Shown: one piece after another, positions 10,440 to 22,075 of the stretch
Position numbering within the stretch: the first letter of the stretch is position 1
Layout of the letters: every line of letters begins with the position of its first letter
Source of the DNA: Phoronis australis
Taxonomy: Eukaryota > Phoronida > Phoronidae
NCBI GenBank assembly: GCA_002633005.1
Contig: NMRA01000004.1
Coordinates: 1,285,052 to 1,349,051, forward strand
DNA: 64,000 nucleotides
Direction of reading: 5' to 3'
Position numbers and translations under genes: made by a program
The notes under the pieces: generated by a model
Database searches by the model: none
Told to the model about the DNA's origin: nothing
The model's input: the letters and a program-made list of their open reading frames with translations, nothing else

Positions 10440-11964
10440 TCAGTGGAAACAGGATGGAGCAAAGTGCGCGGAAAGGGCAAGACTAGCTAACCGCTGTTCC
10501 AAGAAGCTATTCGTAAGTGGGGCCTGCCTGCACGAGTTCGTAGTGACAAAGGCTTTGAGCTGCGTGTTATATGCTGTCACATCCCTTGAGGGAACCAGGG
10601 CAAGGTGCCTTAATAAGTGGTCACTCTGTCCACAGAATTGAGCGCTAATGGATAGACGTCCATGAAACTGTATTGAGACAGTTCTAGGATTAGTTTTTTT
10701 CATTTTAGGGATGACAGGTCATCATTCCTGACAGCGAATTGGCCCTCGCTGTTTTGGGCTGTGCCTATCTACTAAGAGACAACAAGAACTTAGTTTGCTT
10801 GTTAACATGGGAAGTAACCATAAAATCAGACTGCTAACTCAAAGGCCCCAATGAAGTTATTCATTTGAGGCATGAATACCGTATCTGGAGGGGAGGGTGT
10901 TATACCGGAAGAATGTTTAGGATCAGTAAGTTTTCATACAAATCCAATTAAATCAAAGAAAATTTATATCTAACCCGCTGCACAGGGCAGTCTTCCAATA
11001 ATGTTCCGTGTTTTGGGTAAGTTATTTATGTAAAATTAGACGTAAACAATGTTGGAAAGTGTGTGAAATATCATGTCATCAACCGTGGAGAAGGGGAAGG
11101 GGCGTGAGAGGGGGTTCAAACGTATTAATTTGCTCATCCGCCGACAGGTTTGGTTCTCCAAACAAGTTTGATTTTTTAAGAAAATAGGATTGATTTTTGC
11201 CCTTTCCGAGGCCCAGAGAGTTAACATGCTGAATGATGTCGTGTATTTGCAACATTAATACAAAGTACCCGTATGTACACTCGAGCATATGAACGGGGCT
11301 CAGGAACTACTCTGTGAACTCAGTCACAACTCAACTAATCACTCCACATGATTCGATTAAACATTTGTAACTTTACTCGTGCACGGGTAATAGGCCGTCC
11401 CTGATTAGGTGGCACTGAATAGTTAGGCTGCGGCCGCGGCTAATTTGCACTGGCAAAATATTAAAATTTTGGGGTAGGCCAAGTTTGGGGGCATTTTGTA
11501 GGTGGGCATTGCATGTAGGCTCAGTGAATGTGGTTTGTTTGCATTTGTGAACATGCTGAGAATAAAAAAGGCCACTTTCTCGGCTGTAGCTGCACTATTC
11601 TTCAAGATGGCGGACCCCGGTTGCAATTGTGCATTGCTGCATGGGTAGCGACTGAGAAATTGGCTGCGATTTTAGGTAGCTCTCAAACATGCCAGAATTG
11701 CCAAAAAAAGTAGTTGGTTAACAATACTCTTGGACCACATTTTCGGAATCTGTAGGAAATTTGCTTTCAGAATCTATTGTTAGTTTTAGTCGTGCATCGG
11801 CAGGAAAGTGGTGTTTTGGGGTGAAAAGTGCCGATTTTGCACTTTTTTTTTAGTCTAGCTTGGTTTTCAGTGGGATTGAAAGGGTCAAAAACACAAGAGA
11901 GAATAAAGTTTCTGCGCTCATCTGCAGGGCTTTTTATGTGAAATAACTGAAAACATGTCATTCT
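10440..11964. other. Intergenic, nothing recognised
   Basis: Several short frames overlap on both strands. None shows conserved motifs, splice-site context or a consistent coding bias. Confidence 0.45.
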
Positions 11965-12060
11965 TTGCATCCTGTTTTTGAGTGAAGAAAAGGTGACAAA
12001 TCAAGTGATGTGGGTTTTGCTGGGCAGCAAAACCCAGTGAGAACTGTTTTGTGCCTCCTT
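11965..12060 (-). repeat. Dispersed repeat copy with a hairpin, related to 31139-31230
   Basis: The reverse complement of this stretch lines up with 31139-31230. Shared words include CAGTTCTCACTGGG, GTCACC and TTTCTTCA, and both copies end with TGCAAAGAA. This copy carries a perfect 11-bp stem (12011-12021 with 12026-12036, TGGGTTTTGCT and AGCAAAACCCA) around a 4-base loop. It probably represents one end of a transposable element. The element type is unknown. Confidence 0.55.
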
Positions 12061-14818
12061 ACACAGCCACACTCGAATCTCGCTGTATTTACCCACAATG
12101 CCGTAAACATCCGTCAGGCACATTGCTGCCTCGTTTTCGTGCCATTGCAGTTTCACATGTTTTTTGTTGCTGTCTGATTCTTTACAAGTTTTCTTCGGTT
12201 GCATTACTCCTTTCAATGCCAACGAAATATCACTGTTGTGCTGTAGGCTAAAACTTCGGCGTGAGAAAGTTTGATAAACTGGACAAATACACCGCGGATG
12301 CATGATGTGAAATTCTTCGCCTTCCCGACATCAATGACAGACACGAAAATATTCCTGATTTCCAAAACGAGATAACGCGCTTTCTCGTATTCGAGGCAAA
12401 GGAGAGTTCTACAGTCGTGTAATCCGGGACGGCTGTATTAGTCAATGTTTGAGTTTGGTTTCCGAATAAGAGACCAGACCCTGGGTCCAGTTCTGTGCCA
12501 TTCGAGACAATCTATTCTATAGGCTAAGCACAAAATATTGCACACGGCTAAGGCTGTTGAAACACAACATGCATGAAAACATCACACAATAGCAAATGGT
12601 GTGTTCTACAAAACTTAACTTGACTTCAAGCTCACTAGTCAATATATTTTGTAAGTTTTTATTTCAAGTTGCACGGCGCTCAAAACCCTTGAAATACAAT
12701 CAGAGGAAATTGATGGAAACTGAATATCGATTTCCCAACATTTCATTAGATTTATTCAAAGTAGGTAGTACGATAAGACAGTAACACTGCTATTGGTCCT
12801 CGTCGGGCTCACAGGTTTGATCCACCAAATTGGTCAAAAGCAAAATTAAGGGTTTTATGTCTTTCAGTCAAATCAGTTCAAAATGAGCGAATGCCAAGCC
12901 GAGTGTCTGCTCTTTGTTTACACAAGTTGTGTATCAATTCTTGGGTAATTTTTAGAGACAGCAGGATGATTTTTCACCATTAGTGTTGGAATACATTCGG
13001 TGATAAGAGTCTGTATCGGAATGCATCGCAAACTTGGAGCTCAACGAAACTCACGTGTGACCACTTCTTAATCTGAAGGTTGGAATTGCTCTCTGCACAC
13101 TTTTGCGAACATGTTTTGACAATATTGCGCTTAATATACTGTAAAAAAGTGTCATGACGGAAGCTGATTAAAGTGCTCTACAACAGTGTGAGAAGGGGCG
13201 GACACCAAGGCACGGTGGATATGATTGCTACACTGTGACCAAGCAGTTTTTAGCCTCTATCTGAGACTAACCCGACTTCCACAACTTCTAAACATTTCCT
13301 CTTGTAGGCATACATGTAGTCGCTGTGTGGTAGGCTGACAAATATGGCTTCAATTCCCAAACCGACCGCCAGTTGTAAAATTCAAACAGAACAGGAAATA
13401 GCTAGATCCAACGCCAACTGTCATACAAATACAAGGAAGCACAAAGGTAAACTTGAACGAAAAGTAAATATTTAAGAATTGCGAGAGAAATATTAATAGA
13501 AATATAGGATTAGAATGTATTACTACGTGGCATTTTTTCATTTGAACATCGATTGGGCACCATCTTCCATTCAAGTTGTTAACAGTTTACATTAATTTGA
13601 CAGAGCAAAAACAACAATGGCTAATTGGGGTAAATTGGTTCAATCTGTTAATTGATCTTTTCAATGTTTCGTAGTTTATAACGTGGAAATTAAAGAACAA
13701 TTTCAAGGAAATGCATGAATCAGCATTTACCTTCAATGAACATAGTTTATTATAAGAAAATTATGAATTTGGGTTTTGTGAATTATGAAAAATAATATGT
13801 TATGTTGAAAACATCAGTATTGGTCATTTGAAATGAAAAATTTCAGTTAGAACATTTAAAGAAACAAAGTTTAAACAAAAATTATTTTTTCAAAACTTAA
13901 AGAACCTGAATAGTTTCAACTTTTGCGGAACGCTTAAATTTCGAAAACCTGGAAAACTTAAAAGTTAACAAAGATAATGAGTTTTATTATTTGAAGAACC
14001 ACCATCAAATCATTGCACATTTACACCAGTTGATGAACACAAAATGGCAAAATTTTATGTGGTTAACAAATGCATCAATCAAATTTCCACAAAAACAATA
14101 AAAATCCACATTTGAACTTAGTAAACCTTTGACCTATTAACCAATCTCCATCTTATTTTTTATAGATACATTACGTATTGCCAAAGTTATGCACGTATAT
14201 AAACAAAACGAGCTTGGCGATACATTACTTTCCCATTGCAGACCAGTATCCACTCTTCATGGCTTGTCTAAAATATTTGAAAAAGTTGTACATGCACTAT
14301 TTTTGTTCTTTTTACAAGCCAACATTATTCTTTAGAAACATAAATATAGTTTTAGCAAAACATTTCAACTGAACTAGCTACACCTGAACTTATCAACAAT
14401 ATGCACAATTTTCTTCTAAATGACACAACCATGTTAATTGGTTTATCAAATTAATTTGACACCATAGACCATACCATTTCACGACGCAATTAAGCCCTTC
14501 ACATCATGGTAAAATGCTTGAAATCGGTTACCATCAATTTTGGTATGGTACTTAAAGTATTTCTTCTTCAATTAGTGTACTTTAATCGAGAAATAAACGC
14601 AAAAATTATTTAAAACATTTTGTGTGACGTCATCAGTGGATCCGGTCTCCCCCGTTGTGTTATTCTACAACCGCCGCCAGCCGTAATGGTTTCAAAAATT
14701 GAGATAGACTGGTATTATGAAAAGTTGCATGTGCGGAGTATGCAGTAATTGCAATCGCACAGACAGTTTCTGAAAGACCCTAATGGCACAGGTTCGTGCG
14801 TCGGACACGGGTATGGCA
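12061..14818. other. Intergenic, nothing recognised
   Basis: No gene is supported. The part from about 13600 to 14600 is especially A+T-rich and has many stop codons in all frames. Confidence 0.5.
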
Positions 14819-15057
14819 GTGCACGGTGGAGCACCCAGGGTGACTCGGGGGGGGGGGCTCATTTGGCCAAGTGGGCAAAAAGGTCCGCCTCAGACGCAAA
14901 AACTCCCAGAAATGAGGCAAAAGACCACTAAAAAGACGCAGACGCACAGTGTACCCCGTTTTTTTTAAACCTGCCGATATTTTCAGAAAAAGGTTCACAT
15001 CAACAGAAATTCGAGCCCCCCACCATACCCACATATTGAAGGCTGGGTGCGCGCATG
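14819..15057 (+). mobile_element. MITE copy, same family as 41364-41623
   Basis: It shares with the reverse complement of 41364-41623 the words AAGTGGGCAAAAAGGTCCG, AATTCGAGCCCCCCA and GAAGGCTGGGTGC, in the same order and at similar spacing. The right end, CTGGGTGCGCGCATG, matches the family's terminal repeat and the left end is degraded. A run of about nine G sits near 14850. No coding capacity. Confidence 0.65.
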
Positions 15058-16274
15058 GTTCAGAGGCCACGCTGTGCTCAGCCCATTTTGAAGAAGCGTG
15101 CTTCGATTCGTCGCAGAAACGAAAATTTGATGAAGGTTTCTCCAATGTGTATGTGTATTTGACGAAGAGAATTTGTATTGTGTTGTGCCATTGCTTGGAA
15201 CGTAATTGTCAGACTCATTTTTGAGTATAAGCCTCAGAATCAACTGTGACTGAGATAATGAACGTGGTTGCAGTAAATGTCCACCAGTCTACTCTTGTTC
15301 AAGATTTTGTGGGAATGCATGCTATCCACGTATACGTCAATGTCCAAATGTAGAAAATGGGATGTGGATGCCAGGCAAATAGTTTGAGGTCACGACCTCA
15401 GCCGGCACAGAGGTTTGAGTGGGACCCTGGACTGAAATAAAAGACGAATCACACCGGTGCAAAGCTTTTCATGATTTTGGAACAGACAAGACAGAAAAGC
15501 CATAGTTTATTTACCAGAAATAAAACACAGTTAGCAACACTGTAATTAGATATGAACGTTTCTGGCAAACGCACTAGGCATTCGAAGAAATGAAATCAAT
15601 GTCCGCAATTCGCGACTGGGCTTTGACAGTCGGGCTAAAATCTTCGCTTAGATTCACAGTCCGAGAACCATATGTTACCCGACCCTGAAGTGGTTAGAAA
15701 ATTAAATCGTGATGCAATAAAGGCTTTAATTACGACTTTGAAATCAGGCCTGTTTGCAGAGTAGGCTTCGAGTCGGCTTCACTCGCCGAAGACGCCGGTG
15801 CGGAAGGCCGGATCGAGTTCGTAAGGTCTCAAACACGCAAAGTCTGCAAATATGGCGAGGTCTAATTGTTTTACGTATGATCTGAGTGTCGTCTTCACCC
15901 CATCTCCATTCCTGTCTTCATGATACTAATTGTTAAGCTCGGTTTCTAAATCTTCGTAACTTACAAAATCAATACTATCCACCATTGCACATGTACTGTC
16001 AACTGATTAACGTCTTCCACTGGTGACATCAATTGGCGGGAAACCACAAAATCATTGATTTTTCTTTAAAATTCAAAATTCCTTAATTATTTCTCAAAAG
16101 AAGCACTTATTTAGTTAGATTTTATTATATACGGTCCAAAATCTCTAAAAGTACAAAAATCTATTGTAGGAAGGCTTTAAACTACACGGTATGAAATAAC
16201 CAATACTAAATTAAAATAGTTCACAAGTTATCTTAAATCACAGATAGTAGTATATTTGTTACGATAATCACAGC
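15058..16274. other. Intergenic, nothing recognised
   Basis: No supported gene, RNA or repeat was identified. Confidence 0.45.
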
Positions 16275-16500
16275 TCATCTCTCGTTCAAATCACAACAGG
16301 TGTGCCTCACAACTCTATCCTAGGTCCACTACTGCTCTCACTCTATGTAAACAATTTACACTTTTCCACCAATGAGGATGTTTCTACGTACGCTGACGTC
16401 ACTTCCCTCATAACACCTAGTGCATAAACACAAGATACACTAATATCAATAACTCGGCAGTTCTTCATGCAGAACTCTCTCTTCTAAACATTGAATTGTA
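16275..16500 (+). mobile_element. Non-LTR retrotransposon reverse transcriptase fragment
   Basis: Around 16300-16420 one frame reads TTGVPHNSILGPLLLSLYVNNL, here named in parts: GVPHNSILGPLL corresponds to the conserved GVPQGSILGPLLF box of LINE reverse transcriptases. It is followed by STYADV, where the catalytic YADD box has lost its second Asp. A stop follows soon after. It is a short dead remnant. Confidence 0.7.
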
Positions 16501-16779
16501 GAAAACAGCTGACGCTATTTTTGTGAACGCATATCTACATCGCTCCTACTAAAACCAGAAATTACTACGGTAATACGCAAAAGTGTGGACTTTGGCCAGA
16601 AGAAAGTGATACTTTACACCTATAAGACGCTGGAAGGTTGGTCAAACTTGATTAGACTAAGTGAAAACAGACATTGAGGCAGTTCCATAACCTAGCTGCT
16701 ATAGGGTTACCTACAAAGAGGTATCAGAGCTCCGTGCCCGCCTGCAGTGTATATACAGGTTACGTAACAATAACAAATC

Positions 16780-17350
16780 GTGCCAGGAGGTAAAGGCACA
16801 CCTGGTGCAGGCGGGACCTGCGACTGGCTTGCGCAACCGGACCTTATACCTTCATATATGACCCAAACCGAAAGTAATCCACGTGATATATTTAACAGAG
16901 TACTCCTTGAGCAAATGAATGCAAAATTTGAGAAAGTGAGAAACGATTTGTCTGGTAAAATAGAATCCCTAAGTCGTCAATGCAAGCAAGTTAAGCACGA
17001 AAATGTTGATTTGAGACAACAGGTGGCGCACTTCGAAAACAAGGTGGACGGACGACTTAGAGAACAGATCTAGACGGGACAACTTAGTTTTTCAGGGCAT
17101 TCCCGAGGGAAATTCTGAATCATGGGAAGAAGTGGAAACTGCAGTAAAGGAACTAGTCAATAACCACCTAGCGGACATTGTAGTCAACAAACTAGCCTTA
17201 AACTCTCCCAAGCCGAGACCAAACGAATGCTTTTCAATCATTCACAAAAACACATTACAAATGAAAGCATCTAAAAATCCACAATTTTATAAAAAAAATT
17301 TTACCTTCAATCAAATTTCTCGGAATGCGCTTGGACAACCACCTCGGTAA
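16780..17350 (+). mobile_element. LINE ORF1-like remnant (coiled coil plus RRM-like start)
   Basis: A frame from about 16780 encodes a glycine-rich start and then a heptad-like coiled coil (NAKFEKVRNDLSGKIESL and further to about 17070). One base is missing near 17070. In the next frame SRRDNLVFQGIPEG and SWEEVETAVKELV follow, the pattern at the start of the RRM-like domain of L1/Tx1-type ORF1 proteins (RRxNLxxxGIPE then an acidic helix). Rejected as a host gene because of the frameshift and the absence of splice sites. Confidence 0.65.
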
Positions 17351-18208
17351 GAGCAAACACGTTCAAGAAATATCAAATAAGAGGTCAAAAACTTTTGAGT
17401 GTTATCAATACTTAAAAGGATACCCGTTTTGATGATTTCAACCAATCCTCATTCTGTCACTTGATGACGCATCATAGGCGTCAATCGTCCAATTAAAGGC
17501 AGGAATCAACTAAAAAAAACTCATACTCCCTGTGTCTCAAATTGGACATTATGGTCCTTGGCGCGTGGTCTTTGCCACAGTTGCCGTGTGATTCGCTACA
17601 AGTGTAGGTTACACTTGCCCCTTTACCAGACTTTAAATTTTCCTCCAAACGTTTGATGGTTGTAGAGTGTTACAGAGCATTATTTTGTTTGAGGCAACCG
17701 GATGGGAAAGTCGGTTTTAGTAGCTGTTAATAGGCCTACACCGGGTTTAGTATCTTTTTTTTCCTAAACACGATAAACTTTTGATTTATGCCAGTACTTG
17801 CTAGGGATTTAACGACTGCTGTCGCCTAAAAACTTTACAAAAGAAAGCAACCAGAAACATAACAGATTCACATTTTTCGCTCATAACAGGTCATTGTTAA
17901 AATCTCTAGACCTTCTGTCTTGATTAAATTTCCCTGTTTTAAAGCTTTTTGAAACTTCTAATAACTTTCTTCAGTTTTTTTTTTTTCACCAATACCGAAC
18001 ACCGCCACAAACGAATAGCAAATAGGCCTTCGAAGTAGAAACCAGAAATAAGAAATATTTATTGTATGTAGGCCTTGGTCTCTTAATACAGTTTACCCTA
18101 CAATGATAAAATTTCAGATCTTAGCACTGTTGCTCTTGAAATGCATAGCGCCTGGTTTTTTGGTTCACAAGATCATGATTTTGAAATAATCAAACTACTC
18201 GGGCATTA
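17351..18208. other. Intergenic, nothing recognised
   Basis: No protein-like frame is present. A poly-T stretch lies near 17978. Confidence 0.45.
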
Positions 18209-18345
18209 GCAGGGGCGGATCCAGGATTTTTAGTTATGGAGGCAGGGCAGAGAATTAGCCAGGATTTTGTCTGTCAGACATTCGCACCCCCCCCCCCCCA
18301 TTGCGAAATGGAATCTGGGAGAGTTTTAGGTGGGGGCATGGCCAC
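18209..18345 (+). mobile_element. hAT-like MITE fragment
   Basis: It begins CAGGGGCGGATCCAGGATTTT, named here as the CAGGGG terminus plus the GGATCCAGGATTTT extension seen at the ends of many short hAT-related elements in invertebrates. A run of about 13 C follows at 18287. The matching opposite terminus was not found, so the copy is truncated or degraded. Confidence 0.4.
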
Positions 18346-19455
18346 TGATTAGCTGTCATATTCATCAGCCTTCGAAGTTCAACACTTTCATTACTGATGT
18401 CCCAACTTTACGTCCCGCAGTACTTATACCAGTTAGCAACAGGTCCAAATGCACCCGCAGGCACTTTCCGTTTCTAAAAAACAACAATTCTGATTAAATT
18501 CACACTCGCTCAATTTACGTATTTTCTAAAACCTTTAAATATTCATGTTAAGTAATTGCTCTGAATAGAACGAAATGAGCTGCTTACTTACAGAAATAGA
18601 TATCCTCAGATTAGTCTCTTATTAGTTTACATACTTAACACATCAATGTGATGAATATATCACTTGTCAATTTCTCTCTCATTTGTTTGTTTAATTGTGC
18701 ATAACTTACTCAATATGTCTTATTTTCAAGAGCTTTAGCCATCGTCAACAGTTGAACAACGCGTACTTAAAATAAACGATGAAATTGTGCTGTGCCTAAA
18801 AAGTTCAAAATCTGCTATTTCTGTGAATTATTAACACCTTGCTTTTTCCATTAGATTAAATATTTCTTAATTTATACCTTATTTTCAATTATGCAATTTA
18901 ATTCATGTACACTGTATTAATTTCACATGGTCTTAGGGGTCTGATGTTAACGGTTTGATACCTTCCAAGGGCCACCAACCAACCGTTTTGGAATATCGAT
19001 TATGTGTATTTTTTGTATTATGGTTTTGAATAAAAAGACATGGCGTGACAAAACAATTCGCAGAAACTGATCTCACGTAGTAATGAAGTGTCAGTTTTTT
19101 CAAAGCCCTGAAATCATCTCCAATTTGTTTAAGCAACAGTTTGCGGCCAATATCAAATCTGCAAATGGCCTAAACAAAAACCTGCTTTTGTGATGCGAAG
19201 CTGTATGTTACTGCTTTAAGCCTGACAGGGTTTCAGACACCGCTGGTTTGCACTAATGCGGTGATGGGCCACTGGAAACACGTTTGGCGCGGTCACACCA
19301 GGCTAGTTGTGTTGCCGGAAGCCGACGACGGGAAGATTAAACAATTTGAATTCCACGTAGCTGACGCGTAAGTGGCGACAACTGGAGCGGTCCACTGTCG
19401 CAGTGCTGTTAGTGCAACTCGGAGATGCTTCTCAGTAGAAACCAACCTTTAACCA
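18346..19455. other. Intergenic, nothing recognised
   Basis: A+T-rich sequence with no supported feature. Confidence 0.45.
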
Positions 19456-19550
19456 ACAGAATGGGAGCTCGCAGTAATTTTCAGTAAAAAGTACCTTCCA
19501 TCGCAAAAGTCAACTTTTTATTTAGACCATTTGCCGTTATGAACATAGTC
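19456..19550 (+). mobile_element. Possible RNase H remnant of an LTR retrotransposon
   Basis: The frame reads TEWELAVIF, a short lysine-rich stretch, then FYLDHLPL. This resembles the T-x-(R/K)-E-L-A-V-x-F ... (T/L)DH-x-PL segment of LTR-retrotransposon RNase H. It is only about 30 codons long and ends in a stop, so the call is tentative. Confidence 0.35.
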
Positions 19551-19589
19551 TCAAGTTGCTCCTTGTTCAAAAAGGAAATCATTTAATTC

Positions 19590-20432
19590 GAATTGCAATC
19601 TTCACAGGACCACATTTACTTTCAAGGTAATAAACAATGTCAACAACGTGTCTGTCAAAAAATATTTGATCTATATACTAGACAAGGCCATCGTAGTGAT
19701 TTGAGATCCTCCACCCCATATGCAATTCCTCCGTCGTTCAGTCAGGCATTCAGAAGGTCTACAGTCATGATGTGCATCAACAACTGGAATTCTCATCCAG
19801 TCTCTGTTAAGGACAGCAACTCTTTTACGAGTATAAAAAATAATTTTAGAACTGTTTTTCATAATTTTGATAACTCAACACCCTTGACTCAATTCTCCCT
19901 TACCCTCGATAACGAAATAGCATTGTACAGATCAAGATGTGGCCTTTTCCTCAACTCTGACAAGTTCAGGCACAACTTTAGTAATGTCTCTCCAAACGGA
20001 AATGTGGTGACCATCAATCTTATCCTCATATTTTCTTCAAATGTCCCCTCATCGAATCCCTGAGAGACTCGCTCTTTCGTGCACTTATTGATAACCAATC
20101 AATTGATAACGCTCTCAATTCTTGTAATAATATCCCTACTATAGTTACATTATTACTGAATGGTAATCCTAACCTTGACTTCGTTCTCAACGAATTCCTC
20201 CTAAGCAACGTTAGCAAATTTTTATGTACCGTTTATCAATATTGTTGCATCTGATTTCCCTACATGAATCTGTACATATTTTTGTTTTTATATATCTGTA
20301 ATAGCATATCTAAGTATTGGAATACTTATTTTAGATACTACTTAGTTGTATATACCTCTATGGGTTTGTTATTATTTCTTTGTATGTTCTGTGTATCTTT
20401 CAATAAATATATATCACTTAAAAAAAAAAAAA
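19590..20432 (+). mobile_element. Non-LTR retrotransposon 3' end with poly(A)
   Basis: The frame at about 19660-19860 encodes DLYTRQGHRSDLRSS, PYAIPPSFSQAF and MCINNWNSHPVSVKDS. It matches the reverse-strand sequence at 31212-31430 (LYTRQGHRTGLRSS, PYAIPPLFSQAF, NNNWNSLPASVKES), so both are the C-terminal end of the same LINE ORF2 family. The sequence then decays into an A+T-rich 3' region that ends CAATAAATATATATC and a run of 13 A at about 20420-20432, typical of a reverse-transcribed 3' end. Confidence 0.75.
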
Positions 20433-21949
20433 TTCGAATGAACGGACACCTCATTTTTCCTGGGATCAGGCTCCACAAGTTTCGGTACTACGACGTTCCA
20501 GTTCTTGGCAAACGTGGAAATCACTTCTCATCCGAGTTAGGAGAGCGGCAAGTGGTCAAAACAAAAGCTCGCTTCGTGGACGGAACGCGGGTTTTATAGC
20601 CGTTTTCAAAAGGTCTATCAAGAAGTTTGATGAAGGACACATGCACCGTCCTCTCCGTTGTTGCTGCCATTAAATATTAAGAAAAAATCCTATCTCCAGG
20701 CAATTCACCCGGACAGTGACACGCAAGCTTCGTGCGTCTACTTAATCTTTCATGAATTGTAGATTTCCATGAAGATGACTTTTTGTGTGCTCCCAAGTCA
20801 GTCAGTCATTGGGAGTCCTCGAGATTAAATGGGAATGATGCAACCCTATTTGTCGTCGTCAGGTATGTAAAGGTGAGTACACGTAATTTTGTGAAAACAC
20901 ACAATATTTTGTCACAGAATGGAATTTGCGTTTTGATTGAGGGGCATCTCGAGTTTGAGATTAGTTGAGCACAGCCTTTAAAAGTTGATCTAATTATTTA
21001 TGTAACAAAGCCGTGCATGAACGCAATAAAACGTCTTTAAAAATAAAATATTAACCGGTAACGATACACTCCATCAGTGACAAGTCATCCCAGACGGACT
21101 AGTATGACGTAAGCACCGGTCCAATGACCGTAATGCAATTTTAATTCGCAACAGAGGCACAGATAAATGGATCAGATCCTGAAATGAAATCTTCGATTTT
21201 GAACCTGAACTCTGACTTAATTTTGATATTTTTTCAATTGACTAAATTTAACTGTGTTTTATTCTATGTTTCAATACATTGTGATAGCCTTTAATTTAAG
21301 GAGGAATGGAACCCAAAAGCTCGCCAAAATATCTTTTAAACAATGCTTGACAAAAGTACCTTCTCGCAACGTCTACTACAGAGATATTCACATTCCCTTG
21401 TGAGGGAATTTCCTGAAAGAATCAGAAATCAGAAATTTTTGAAATTCGAAATTCGCGACAAGGAGAAACTCTGTATTCACCACATAGTTTCTAATCTTCT
21501 TGCCACTGATGATAAATGCGCGCATGTGCTCACAGTCATTTGTCAAACAGCTGCCTGACAAGATGACTATTAACGGCACATTACCATTGTGTGATCGCAC
21601 TCCGAATCTGAGGTCGGCAGCACAGTATTAAACAAGCCAGCGAAGCAAGGGATTTCCCAAAAAGAATTCCAAGTGCATTTTGAAATATATTTGAATAATG
21701 CGATACTTTTATAACAAATTTTAAACAGTTAGGACTTACGTCAATTGCTTCATAATCGGGCTGGTTGCTGCTTGAAGCCGCTATTGTTTTATTTACGTCA
21801 TAGACCAAGGTCATGCTTTCCATATAAGGGAAATGTGCTACGTCTACGTCTTACCATACCAAATATGGAGACGTGCTTTACCCAGTGGAAGGAAAAAAAA
21901 AGTGGTGAGCTGTTGACAGATGTATTCTTTGAAATTTGAAACTAAAAAA
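20433..21949. other. Intergenic, nothing recognised
   Basis: Short overlapping frames on both strands near 21343-21823 show no recognisable domain. Confidence 0.4.
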
Positions 21950-22075
21950 ATTGATTTGACATCAACAGACACTCAAACTTTTTACGAACGAACCGTAAAA
22001 ATTCCTGGAGAACAGGTTGAACTCTGTTTCAGTGGCAAGGAACCACTTTGAATAATGCAATTCAGTTTTTCGCGT
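21950..22075 (+). repeat. Dispersed repeat copy, related to 29220-29345
   Basis: Both copies carry, in the same order and orientation, an A-rich start, GATATC- or GACATC-like words and CTGTTTCAGTGGCA, followed by GAACCA and TTTTGAATA or TTTGAATA. About 120 bp are comparable. The family was not identified. Confidence 0.5.
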
